Shown piece after piece: positions 6,811 through 14,305 of a DNA stretch of 15,672 nucleotides. The translations under genes were made by a program, and so were the position numbers. Location: NCBI GenBank assembly GCA_050122535.1, contig JASFIT010000059.1, forward strand, positions 1-15,672. The letters are read 5' to 3'. Each line of letters opens with the position of its first letter. Position 1 is the stretch's first letter. A model generated the notes under the pieces. That model ran no database searches, had not been told where the DNA came from, and saw only the letters and a program-made list of their open reading frames with translations. This DNA comes from JASFEQ01 sp050122535 (GTDB lineage: Bacteria; Desulfobacterota; DSM-4660; Desulfatiglandales; HGW-15).

Positions 6811-7200
6811 TTACCGGGATTTTTCAAGCCAGGCCAGAGCCTCCTTTGCATCGTAGAACATCTGAAACTCAAACGGGGCATCGACCAACTCAGACCATCC
6901 TTTGAACTGCTCCATCACCCCAACCACATAGTCTTTCGGAGGTACAATCGCAACTCTCGCTCCGCGTCTTTTCTCCAGTTCCTCTGGGGGGACTGTCCTC
7001 AGGTAAACGATGAGTTTATCAATGTGAGGCTGGCGCATGTCCACTTCCGCTTCAGCAAAATCCCAAAGGACCTCCTTGGTGACTTCTCCAGAGAAGTACT
7101 CTTGGGCTGTCGTTAAGAATTCCTCTACAGTGATCTGTCCTGTGCAGACATAAGTGATGCGGTCTTTCGATCGATCTTTCTGAGTTACTATTGGAGCCAT
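6811..7200 (-). CDS. Small STAS/SpoIIAA-like protein of unknown role
   Basis: This 129-residue soluble protein has no signal peptide or membrane segment. Its pattern is an N-terminal beta hairpin (DRITYVCTGQITVEEF), a helix, LWDFAEAEVD, a second helix, a strand with ARVAIVPP, and a C-terminal segment ending FYDAKEALAWLEKS. This is the usual layout of small STAS or SpoIIAA-like proteins that open with a strand-turn-strand and carry a VLWD core. The assignment is by pattern and function is unknown; no conserved phosphorylatable Ser is evident to me. The start is well supported by AAGGAG 8 nt upstream of the ATG (complement of 7200-7215). It is a single gene, 233 bp downstream of the DUF169 gene on the same strand. 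A dyad lies about 90 bp upstream of its start. Confidence 0.75.
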   Translation of the reverse strand: MAPIVTQKDRSKDRITYVCTGQITVEEFLTTAQEYFSGEVTKEVLWDFAEAEVDMRQPHIDKLIVYLRTVPPEELEKRRGARVAIVPPKDYVVGVMEQFKGWSELVDAPFEFQMFYDAKEALAWLEKSR

Positions 7201-7288
7201 CGGAAACTCCTTAGCAATACCAACGGACGTATCTGAATATGCATGATCTGCTGAACGTTAGATGGAATAAGAACTTTTTTGAGATATC

Positions 7289-7308
7289 TGACAGATCAAA
7301 TACTGTCA
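7289..7308. promoter_or_regulatory. TGACAG-N8-CTGTCA dyad, possible operator
   Basis: Perfect 6-bp inverted arms at 7289-7294 and 7303-7308 flank an 8-nt AT-rich centre. It lies between the DUF169 stop and the start of the small STAS-like gene, where that gene's promoter would be expected. No partner regulator gene is in the window. Confidence 0.3.
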
Positions 7309-7433
7309 TTGGAACAATTTGCGGATCAGTTTCTTTTTGACCTCATCCTGCGCTTCGTCATGGCAGAATAATTAGATCTCCATGAGTTCTTCACCAAAAA
7401 ACGTCAGTGGTGTCCGGTTCTTTTTCTCTTATT

Positions 7434-8171
7434 TCATGGGTTAATGCCTAACTCAATAAGTAGTCGTTTGACATATTCCTGTCCGTCCGGTTTGAACGCA
7501 GGAAGAACCCACGGCATATCCTGCAATGTTTGCAGCAGAGAAGACAACAGGTCAAAGGGAATGGATATGACTTGGTGGCCTTCGGGAAATACTTTTCTGC
7601 GGCTCATACCATGCCCGAGACCCGTCATAAAATAGTTCAGCTTCCCAGTTAGATAGGGGTAAATGTAAGTCCATGCGCATCCCATGGCAGGCGCGAATTT
7701 GCTCTCCCACAATTTGCCCGTTTTATAGCTCATGGCACGGAGCAAGATCTCCGTCTGGTTGGCGTTGGCCACGAGGATCAATAGATCTGGCTCAAATGGG
7801 AGGTTATCTAACGGAGAAAAGGCAACGTAGTTGACCACACCTCTCTCTATCTTTGGGGTATATAGGTAGAGTCTGCTTGCGGTCCGTGGCTCGTCGAAGA
7901 TTCTTAGCCCGGCTCCAAATTCACCACTTTTAAAAGGCTCAGGGGCATCTGCCTGCCCTAACACATAGGGTCCTGCCTCACAGGTATGGTTCTCCACATC
8001 AGCATAAAAGGCGTTCCCCTCCTGTGCCTTCTTTAGCATCTCGCACAGAGCCATTTTTTCTCCTAACCTTTCGACCATGTCTGGTCGTTTGACTAGGAAC
8101 TTAACGCACACAGGTTTTACGTCCAAGTGTAGTTTGTCCAATATGGCAAGATCTTTTTTGGTGAGAGTCAT
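7434..8171 (-). CDS. DUF169 family protein
   Basis: This protein of unknown biochemical function belongs to the DUF169 (COG2043) family, seen mostly in anaerobic bacteria and archaea. Family-like features are LCEMLKKAQ, the ENHTCEAGPYVLG segment with a conserved Cys, SGEFGAGLRIFDEPRTA, NYVAFSPLD and DLLILVANANQTEILLRA, plus a second Cys in PAMGCAWTY. No signal peptide or membrane helix, so probably cytoplasmic. I chose the ATG at 8171 (245 residues), preceded by GGAAG about 7 nt upstream. The longer frame from 8234 would add 21 residues (MTFIPGVLHIGPP...) translated from a 14-bp perfect hairpin, which looks non-coding, although that ATG overlaps the preceding stop codon as TAATG. It is the last gene of the transporter operon, so a role linked to the imported substrate is plausible but unproven. 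No convincing terminator follows. Confidence 0.88.
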   Translation of the reverse strand: MTLTKKDLAILDKLHLDVKPVCVKFLVKRPDMVERLGEKMALCEMLKKAQEGNAFYADVENHTCEAGPYVLGQADAPEPFKSGEFGAGLRIFDEPRTASRLYLYTPKIERGVVNYVAFSPLDNLPFEPDLLILVANANQTEILLRAMSYKTGKLWESKFAPAMGCAWTYIYPYLTGKLNYFMTGLGHGMSRRKVFPEGHQVISIPFDLLSSLLQTLQDMPWVLPAFKPDGQEYVKRLLIELGINP

Positions 8172-8192
8172 TTTGCTTCCAAAGGTGGGAGT

Positions 8193-8224
8193 TTCCGGGG
8201 GTCCTATGTGTAGGACCCCCGGAA
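8193..8224 (-). promoter_or_regulatory. 14-bp perfect hairpin between the binding-protein and DUF169 genes
   Basis: TTCCGGGGGTCCTA (8193-8206) and TAGGACCCCCGGAA (8211-8224) pair perfectly around a TGTG loop. It begins 9 nt after the stop codon of the binding-protein gene, 21 nt upstream of the DUF169 start at 8171. No T run follows on the minus strand, so it is more likely an mRNA-stabilising or processing structure, or a partial attenuator, than a full intrinsic terminator. Confidence 0.75.
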
Positions 8225-8233
8225 TGAAGGTCA

Positions 8234-9481
8234 TTAGCGCTTATACAGGTGACGACATGGCCAAGTGCCCTGTTTTACTATCTTGCCATTCTTTATCTGA
8301 TCAACCCGTACCTTATCAACACCTTCGATATCACCCGGACCATAGGTGAGCGGCGTACTGCTTAAACCTCCGGTGTTCAGGTTTTTGATCTTGTAGAAGC
8401 CATTCTCCAGGACTTTACGCGGCGTCAGCTTGCCAAAAGGCACCTCTTTTAAGGTAAGCCTCATCGCCTCAGTCTGAGTCATGGCCTCAATGATGCCTGC
8501 CACATACATGATGTTAGGAACCCGCTTGCCGGTGCGATACTTCCCCAGTAGTTCGTTGGCGAACTTTACACCAGGAACGGGCTCATCCATGGGGGGAAAG
8601 CCACCGCCGACGACAAAACCGTTACCCAGTTCACCCATAGCCGCTATAAATATCTGAAGGTGACTTGGTGTGGCCGCGGCAAAGGTTATCTTGTAGTCCA
8701 GATGGGGTCCCATACCCAGCCTCCTCGCTTCCTTTATGGTGGGTTGTGAACCGGGGTTGATCAGGCCACCGAAGGTAAGGTCGACCCTATTCTTCTTGAG
8801 CCACATAAGCTGGGTGGTCGGTGGAGAGGTGGGCACCAAAGGCACGTACTGGCTGCCAACCAACTCATATCCTATCTTTTTGAGATAATCCTTGAGTTCA
8901 GGGGCCTCAACTGACCTGCCAAAAGGGTGGTCGCTGGTGAGGAAAGCAAACCTGGGTTTCCTTTTTTCCTTCCAGTTCTCTTTGAACCACTCGGCAACGG
9001 CGGCTGCGCTATCGGTATAGATAGGGTAATAGGTGAAGACGCTTTGTGGCGGCTTAAGCAGGTAGGGCCCAGTGGCCATACTTGGGGCACCAAAGCCGTC
9101 CGCGTATAGTCTGTCCTTTAGTGCCAGTGCCTGCGGGGACCCCGAGCACCTGAAGACCAGCATCCCCTTGCCCTTAAGCTCCTCATAAATGGTCAGCGCC
9201 TTAGGTGGCTTGAGTTCATCATCTCGCCACATCACCTCCAGGGTGATATCAGCGGGGAATTTCTCGTTACGCCACGGAGCCAAACGCTTTGTCTGATTTA
9301 CATATTGGACATAGTCCTCATAGCCTGCCAAAACCGCTGCCGTATCCTCAGCATAGGCGCCGGTTAGCGCCATGGTGCCGCCGAGATATAGGGTTTTCGC
9401 GTAGGCTGTGGGGGCGGCAAGTCCTGATAATGCCACCAGCATAACCAGGGAAACTGCCAACACCAATCTTGTTTTACCCAT
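8234..9481 (-). CDS. ABC transporter periplasmic substrate-binding protein, Liv type (Peripla_BP_6)
   Basis: This 415-residue protein binds the transported solute in the periplasm and delivers it to the LivHM channel. The N-terminus is a classical signal peptide: Lys/Arg at 3-5, a hydrophobic core at about 6-23, and cleavage predicted after AYA at residue 28. The mature part starts KTLYLGGTMALTGAYAEDT, the usual first strand and ligand-contact Ser/Thr-Gly region of type I (LivJ-like) binding proteins. It continues with FAFLTSDHPFGRSVEAPELKDYL, the second-lobe segment. There is no lipobox Cys, so it is probably soluble. The ligand is unknown; the setting with acyl-CoA ligases suggests an organic acid rather than leucine or valine. 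The start has a strong GGAGGAGGGG ribosome binding site. The gene is 124 nt after livM and is bracketed by two stable hairpins. Confidence 0.94.
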   Translation of the reverse strand: MGKTRLVLAVSLVMLVALSGLAAPTAYAKTLYLGGTMALTGAYAEDTAAVLAGYEDYVQYVNQTKRLAPWRNEKFPADITLEVMWRDDELKPPKALTIYEELKGKGMLVFRCSGSPQALALKDRLYADGFGAPSMATGPYLLKPPQSVFTYYPIYTDSAAAVAEWFKENWKEKRKPRFAFLTSDHPFGRSVEAPELKDYLKKIGYELVGSQYVPLVPTSPPTTQLMWLKKNRVDLTFGGLINPGSQPTIKEARRLGMGPHLDYKITFAAATPSHLQIFIAAMGELGNGFVVGGGFPPMDEPVPGVKFANELLGKYRTGKRVPNIMYVAGIIEAMTQTEAMRLTLKEVPFGKLTPRKVLENGFYKIKNLNTGGLSSTPLTYGPGDIEGVDKVRVDQIKNGKIVKQGTWPCRHLYKR

Positions 9482-9582
9482 TTTTCCCCTCCTCCTTTCT
9501 GGTTTATGATTTGATTTTCCACATGAATCATGCGTTACGTTGAATTAAATCACCCCCCTTCCGCTTGGCTTTGCCACAGATG

Positions 9583-9601
9583 CCCCGCCCTGTGGGCGGG
9601 G
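9583..9601 (-). promoter_or_regulatory. GC-rich hairpin directly after livM
   Basis: CCCCGCCC (9583-9590), loop TGT, and GGGCGGGG (9594-9601) form a perfect 8-bp all-GC stem starting 4 nt after the livM stop codon. No T run follows on the minus strand. An alternative pairing, CCACAG (9574-9579) with CTGTGG (9590-9595), is possible but weaker. A processing or 3'-end stabilising role between livM and the binding-protein gene is likely. Confidence 0.65.
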
Positions 9602-9605
9602 AGCT

Positions 9606-10661
9606 TCACTCTGATTCTTGATGTGAGAAAGGCCACAGTTTGAAATAGGCCTTGATGATTTCCCAGCGGTGAGCGAGCCCCCTGGGTTCAAAAATAAGGA
9701 AAAGGATAATTATTAATCCCCGGGTAATAAGACCCAGTGCCGCTGCTGCCTGCGGAGCAACGGCTGCGGACAAGATAGGCCCCACAATAGTGACCAGCTC
9801 ATCCAGCAGCTTGAGAGATAGGGCGCCGAAGATAGCCCCTACGGTGCTGCCCATGCCTCCCACAATGAGCATACCCAGATACCAGACAGAATCCATGAAG
9901 GGAAACAGCTCAACAGAGGCGTAAGCGAAGTAGTGAAGCAGCAGTGCACCAGCCAACCCGGCATAAACACAGCCGATAAAAAAGGCCTGTAGCTTATAAC
10001 TCCACAGATTGATTCCCATGACCTCAGCCGCCAGGTCGTTATCTCTGATAGCGACAAAGGCCCTGCCTGCCCTGGTCCTGACAATGTTCTGTGCCGTGTA
10101 CGTGGCCAGGCAGGCAAATGCCATAACCAGGTAGAAAAAGCTTCGCTTGGACTTTAACGGGATACCGGCTAAATCAGTCCGGGGGACAGTGAATCCGTCA
10201 CCACCCCCGGTAAGACCGTGTAGCTGGAGTATGAGCCAGACAATAATAAAGTGTGCGGCAATGGTGGCCATAATCAGGTAGAAGCCCTTGATCTTTAGCG
10301 ACGGCAGGCCGAAGATCAAACCGGCTATTCCCGCAGCCAGGGCGCCACAAGGGAGGGTCAACCAGAATGGCCAGCCCAGCTTGACCATTAAGATGGCCGA
10401 TGTATAGCCACCCACGGCCATAAATCCAGCATGGCCGATGGAGATTTGACCGCAGTATCCGGTGAGGATATTGAGCCCGTGGACACTGACAATGGCAATG
10501 CCGATCATGGTCATTAAAGTCACTAACCGATCACTGAGAAAAAATGGGCACGCGAAGAGAAGGATGAGGAAGGCGATCAGCATTCCCCAGTGTAGCGTGG
10601 TGCGGAAGATGGCCGTATCCTGCGCATAGTTTTCGTGAAAGGTTCCGGTGCGCAAACCCAT
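9606..10661 (-). CDS. livM: Liv-type ABC transporter permease LivM
   Basis: This 351-residue inner-membrane permease (BPD_transp_2 family) forms the channel with LivH. It has many hydrophobic segments, roughly eight to ten, beginning at about residue 28. Diagnostic motifs are GQISIGHAGFMAVGGYTSA near residue 75 and the cytoplasmic loop RAGRAFVAIRDNDLAAEVMG followed by KLQAFFIGCVYAGLAGAL, which contacts the ATPases. The short hydrophilic N-terminus and length are normal for the family. The start is supported by AAAGGA 8 nt upstream. The gene begins 3 nt after the livH stop codon, indicating translational coupling. The symbol denotes the family; branched-chain amino acids need not be the substrate. 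Confidence 0.93.
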   Translation of the reverse strand: MGLRTGTFHENYAQDTAIFRTTLHWGMLIAFLILLFACPFFLSDRLVTLMTMIGIAIVSVHGLNILTGYCGQISIGHAGFMAVGGYTSAILMVKLGWPFWLTLPCGALAAGIAGLIFGLPSLKIKGFYLIMATIAAHFIIVWLILQLHGLTGGGDGFTVPRTDLAGIPLKSKRSFFYLVMAFACLATYTAQNIVRTRAGRAFVAIRDNDLAAEVMGINLWSYKLQAFFIGCVYAGLAGALLLHYFAYASVELFPFMDSVWYLGMLIVGGMGSTVGAIFGALSLKLLDELVTIVGPILSAAVAPQAAAALGLITRGLIIILFLIFEPRGLAHRWEIIKAYFKLWPFSHQESE

Positions 10662-10664
10662 TGA

Positions 10665-11555
10665 TTAAATCCTTTCTATGGTGACCAGCCCAAATAGCCC
10701 GTGGGGTCTGAAAATGAGGACAATGATCATGACGATAAAGGGGAAGACATGGGCCAGCCCTCCGCCAGCAGGGAGCAAAGGGTCCAGGTAGCCGGCAGCC
10801 ACGTTCTCCAGAACGCCCAGTATGATCCCTGCCACGATGGCCCCGCCAATGGAGTTCACCCCTCCCAGCAGCACCACCGCGAATGCTTTCAGACCCACCT
10901 CAGCCAGGGGGATCATAACACCGGATACGCCCCCCAAGAGAATGCCACCGATCACCCCAACGACAGAGGCAATCACCCAAGAGACGGAATAGACTGTGGT
11001 TGCTCTAATGCCGGCACTCTGCACCACCTGCAAATCCTCGGCAGTGGCCCTCATGGCCAAACCGATTTTCGTATAACGGAAAAAAAGCATGAGTATCACC
11101 ACCGCACCAACAGACACGATGAGTCCGATTAACGACTCTGAGGGTATGGATATCTCACCCAGTTTTAGGGACAACGTGGGAAGGAAGCCGTGGTAAGCCT
11201 TATATTCGCCCCCCCAGAGTAAGGTTGCCAGCCCTTCCAACACACTGGCTAGCGCTATGGTCATCATGATGACAGCCAATACGGGTTGACCCACCAATGG
11301 CCGCAGGGTAAGGCGTTCTATTAAAAGGCCCATGATGATGGCCACGCCAATGGCCATGAGCAGGCTGGCCCATACGGGTAGGCCGAAGGGTACCAGGAAG
11401 GTGTAGCCCAGATATCCCCCAATCAACACAAAGTGCCCCTGGGCAATATTAAACGCATCGGAGCATTTGAGAATGATCACAAAACCTATGGCGACAAGGG
11501 CATAGACCATACCCAGGGCAAAACCCGTTACCACCAATTGCAGAAAGAATGTCAT
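10665..11555 (-). CDS. livH: Liv-type ABC transporter permease LivH
   Basis: This 296-residue inner-membrane permease (BPD_transp_2 family) partners LivM. It is almost entirely hydrophobic segments, starting FFLQLVVTGFALGMVYALVA. Motifs typical of LivH are FNIAQGHFVLIGGYLGY near residue 36, IGLAMRATAEDLQVVQSAGI in the ATPase-contacting loop, and LLGGVNSIGGAIVAGIILGVLENV near the C-terminus. Length and layout are normal. Its ATG overlaps the stop codon of the upstream acyl-CoA ligase gene (ATGA at 11552-11555), so the two are translationally coupled. A GAAGAGG ribosome binding site lies about 7 nt upstream. Confidence 0.93.
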   Translation of the reverse strand: MTFFLQLVVTGFALGMVYALVAIGFVIILKCSDAFNIAQGHFVLIGGYLGYTFLVPFGLPVWASLLMAIGVAIIMGLLIERLTLRPLVGQPVLAVIMMTIALASVLEGLATLLWGGEYKAYHGFLPTLSLKLGEISIPSESLIGLIVSVGAVVILMLFFRYTKIGLAMRATAEDLQVVQSAGIRATTVYSVSWVIASVVGVIGGILLGGVSGVMIPLAEVGLKAFAVVLLGGVNSIGGAIVAGIILGVLENVAAGYLDPLLPAGGGLAHVFPFIVMIIVLIFRPHGLFGLVTIERI

Positions 11556-13516
11556 ATGGGTGCCTCTTCAACAGACCTGATGTTAATTGTCGTTTTGATG
11601 GTTCCCGTCTGCCCATCCCGCTGTGTGCCCCGAGCTTCTATGGGCACCTCGGTCCTGCCATGATAGATGGCATTGATAAGCTCGGGGTAACGCTCTTCCA
11701 AGAATCTCTTTCTCAGTTTCCTGGTTCTGGTTAGCTCCCCTTCATCGGGGTCAAATTCCTTGTGTAGATTGACGTATTTCTTGACCCTGGCGCCAGGCGG
11801 CAAGGCTTCATTTATTCTGTCTATATCGATCTTCACCAGCCCGTATACTTCTGGCCTCTGAGAAAGGTCTGTGAAGGTGGTATAGGGCACCCTCCTCTGT
11901 CCAGCCCACCGGCTCACATTATCATAATTAATAATGATGATTGCAGAAGCAAAGGCTCTCTCTGGGCCGGCGAGCACCCAGGCGTCTTTGATGTAGGGAC
12001 TGGACTTGAGCCGGCTTTCAATCAATTGGGGGGCCAGTTCATCGCCACTGGCCAGCTCAACAAGGTCCTCTAGCCTGTCCACATAAACGAGGTGTCCATC
12101 CTCCCTGACAAAACCGCTGTCCCCGCTATAAAACCACCCGTCCTTGAGGACCTGGGCGGTTGTCTCCGGTTCCTTGTAGTAACCTACAAAAACACCGGGT
12201 TGTCGATATATGATTTCACCCGCATCGGTTATTTTTACCTCTGTGCCTGGGTGTGCGGGGCCCACAGTCTCTAACCGGATATCATGGTTCTTGGCCCCAG
12301 TTAGAGCACCGCCCTCCGTGGTCCCATACAGGCTCTTAAGAGTAAGATTCAGGGCATGGTAGAACCTGAAGGCATCTGGGCTGAGCATGGCCTCGGTGGT
12401 ATAGCAGATCCTGGCATTTGAGAGCCCCAGGCTTTTCTTGATGGGTCTAAATAGGGCGATATCTGCCAAAAAGTAGAGTATTTTCAGGAACAGGCTCGGC
12501 TCTTGCTTTCTATACTTCAAATCGGCCATCTTATAGCCCACCGGCATGAGAAGACGGAAGGCAAACCTCTTGATGACATCAGCACCACGAATTCGGGCCT
12601 GGACCATAGCGGCCTGACTCTCCCACACCCGAGCCCCGTAGCATACAATGCTTGGTTCTGTTTCCCTCATATCTCGCTGTTGGGTTTCCGGTGCTTCAGC
12701 AAAGTTCAGGGTACTGGCCGATAGCAGGTGGCAACCTATTCCAAACCATTGCTCAGTCATCCAGGCGGGTGGCAGGTAGGGGACCACATTGTCATTCTCA
12801 TGCCAAGGGTCCAGACGCAGGTGATACTCAGCCCCAGCGCGCATCGTCTTGTAGGTGTGGACAGCTCCCTTGGGTGCAGCCCCGGTGGTTCCTGAGGTGT
12901 AAACGATGGCGCAGATATCCTCACCTTTGCCGTTTTCCACGTTCTGCTCAAAGCGCCCGGGGTGTTCTTCTTCATATGCTTTCCCCAGCTGTAAGACCTG
13001 ATCATATCCCATCAAAATAGGGTCATCATAGTGTGCCAGTCCTTTGTGGCTCCAGTAAGTAACCTTTTTGAGTAGGGGAAGATCGTCTTTAATTTGGAGA
13101 AACTTATCCACCTGTTCCTGATCTTCAACGATGGCAAATCTGGCCTCTGCATTTTGGGCAATGTATTTTATCTCCGTTGGCGTCAATTCTGAATACAACC
13201 CTACAGAACCTCCATGATTGGCCTGGGCAGCCAGCTCCGCATAATACCACTGGGGGGCATTATCCCCAATAATAAGTACCTTATCTCCAGGTTCAAAGCC
13301 GAGGGATAGTAAACCAAGTGCCAGGTATTTAACACTCAGATAGTAGTCCTTCCAGGTATAAGGCTGCCAGACCCCATAGTGCTTGTAGCGCATGGCCCTA
13401 TGCTTATCGCCATATTTCTCATAGTTGTACTGGAGTATCTGGGGCCAGGTATCCCCCTTTTCTCTAAAGACTTGCTCTCTTTCCGTCGTCATTTCCCTAC
13501 GCTCTGTTTCAGGCAA
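11552..13516 (-). CDS. AMP-forming acyl-CoA synthetase embedded in the transporter operon
   Basis: This enzyme of the ANL superfamily would activate a carboxylic acid with ATP and CoA to an acyl-CoA, AMP and PPi. Its 654 residues fit the long-chain (FAA1/ACSBG-like) subgroup. Visible motifs are the phosphate-binding loop TSGTTGAAPKG (207-217), which has one residue more than the usual TSGTTGxPKG; YGTTEGG; YSGDSGFVREDGHLVYVDR; and a Lys/Arg-rich C-terminal region, TRTRKLRKRFLEERY, in place of the standard Gly-Lys hinge motif. The substrate is unknown: fatty, aromatic and other acids are all possible. The frame opens at TTG 13516 (with AGGAAGAGG suitably spaced) and overlaps livF by 8 bp. ATG 13492 (codon 9) is an alternative start. 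The 3' end overlaps livH, placing it between the ATPase and permease genes. Confidence 0.92.
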   Translation of the reverse strand: MPETERREMTTEREQVFREKGDTWPQILQYNYEKYGDKHRAMRYKHYGVWQPYTWKDYYLSVKYLALGLLSLGFEPGDKVLIIGDNAPQWYYAELAAQANHGGSVGLYSELTPTEIKYIAQNAEARFAIVEDQEQVDKFLQIKDDLPLLKKVTYWSHKGLAHYDDPILMGYDQVLQLGKAYEEEHPGRFEQNVENGKGEDICAIVYTSGTTGAAPKGAVHTYKTMRAGAEYHLRLDPWHENDNVVPYLPPAWMTEQWFGIGCHLLSASTLNFAEAPETQQRDMRETEPSIVCYGARVWESQAAMVQARIRGADVIKRFAFRLLMPVGYKMADLKYRKQEPSLFLKILYFLADIALFRPIKKSLGLSNARICYTTEAMLSPDAFRFYHALNLTLKSLYGTTEGGALTGAKNHDIRLETVGPAHPGTEVKITDAGEIIYRQPGVFVGYYKEPETTAQVLKDGWFYSGDSGFVREDGHLVYVDRLEDLVELASGDELAPQLIESRLKSSPYIKDAWVLAGPERAFASAIIIINYDNVSRWAGQRRVPYTTFTDLSQRPEVYGLVKIDIDRINEALPPGARVKKYVNLHKEFDPDEGELTRTRKLRKRFLEERYPELINAIYHGRTEVPIEARGTQRDGQTGTIKTTINIRSVEEAPI

Positions 13517-14303
13517 GCCACCTCTTCCTACGCCGGTAGTGCTTTACTTCACGATAGCTCTTTTTGGAGCCAACAGCCGATAGTCCCATGTAGAATTCCT
13601 GAATATCCTGATTATCCCTTAACTTCTCAGCCGCGCCGCCCAAAACGACCCTGCCATTCTCCATAACATGACCGTAATCAGCTATACCAAGGGCAGCTCT
13701 GGCGTTTTGCTCCACGAGGAGTATGGCCATCTCTTGCTCGGCATTGATTCCTTGGATAGTTTCATAGATCTCTTGAACCACCAGTGGGGCAAGACCGAGG
13801 GAAGGCTCGTCTAAAAGCATAAGCCTCGGACGTGCCATGAGCGCCCGCCCTATCACCAACATCTGTTGTTCACCGCCGGACAAATAGCCGCTTATCTGGT
13901 GACGGAGGTGTTTAATGTTGGGGAAGATGTCAAAGACCATCTCTACGTCTTTCTTGACCCCAGACCGATCTTTGCGGCGGTAAGCACCGACGAGTAAATT
14001 TTCCTCAACACTGAGATGCTCAAGGACCCTTCGCCCTTCCATCACCTGGCTTATACCCATGACCGCAATATCCTCGGGACCATACCTGTCGATCCTCTGA
14101 CCATCAAAATCAATACTGCCGTCAGTTACCGCACCGTCTTCTGTCTTTAGCATCCCTGATATGGCCTTTAGCGTGGTCGTCTTGCCTGCCCCATTGGCCC
14201 CGAGTAGGGTCACGATTTGTGCGTCAGCTACCTCAAGTGATACGCCTCGTAGCACCTGGATAACATTCATATAGACAACGTCAATGTTGTTTATGAGAAG
14301 CAT
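13509..14303 (-). CDS. livF: Liv-type ABC transporter ATP-binding protein LivF
   Basis: This 264-residue cytoplasmic ATPase powers transport together with LivG. Motifs are Walker A GANGAGKT (35-42), ABC signature LSGGEQQMLVIGRALM, Walker B LMLLDEPSLGLAP, and LLVEQNARAAL in place of the H-loop, as is normal for LivF. It is about 25 residues longer than a typical LivF because of a basic tail, SKKSYREVKHYRRRKRWLA. That tail may contact the adjacent ligase, the membrane or RNA, but this is speculation. The ATG is preceded by AGGGA about 9 nt upstream, inside the end of livG; the gap from the livG stop is 2 nt. Confidence 0.95.
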   Translation of the reverse strand: MLLINNIDVVYMNVIQVLRGVSLEVADAQIVTLLGANGAGKTTTLKAISGMLKTEDGAVTDGSIDFDGQRIDRYGPEDIAVMGISQVMEGRRVLEHLSVEENLLVGAYRRKDRSGVKKDVEMVFDIFPNIKHLRHQISGYLSGGEQQMLVIGRALMARPRLMLLDEPSLGLAPLVVQEIYETIQGINAEQEMAILLVEQNARAALGIADYGHVMENGRVVLGGAAEKLRDNQDIQEFYMGLSAVGSKKSYREVKHYRRRKRWLA

Positions 14304-14305
14304 GT

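Noticed and set aside
7381..7433. Terminator after the DUF169 gene
   Set aside because: Only a 5-bp CACCA/TGGTG pairing near a T-rich stretch is present, too weak and with the T run inside the loop.
8193..8224. 14-bp hairpin as an ordinary intrinsic terminator of the liv operon
   Set aside because: No T run follows on either strand, and a same-strand gene starts 21 nt later.
9583..9601. GC hairpin as the end of an IS200/IS605-type element
   Set aside because: Such ends can carry GC-rich hairpins, but no tnpA or tnpB fragment is nearby and the position immediately after livM fits an operon structure better.
10701..11132. Plus-strand 143-codon His/Asp/Asn-rich frame
   Set aside because: It is antisense to livH, and the His- and Asp-rich composition comes from reading hydrophobic codons on the opposite strand.
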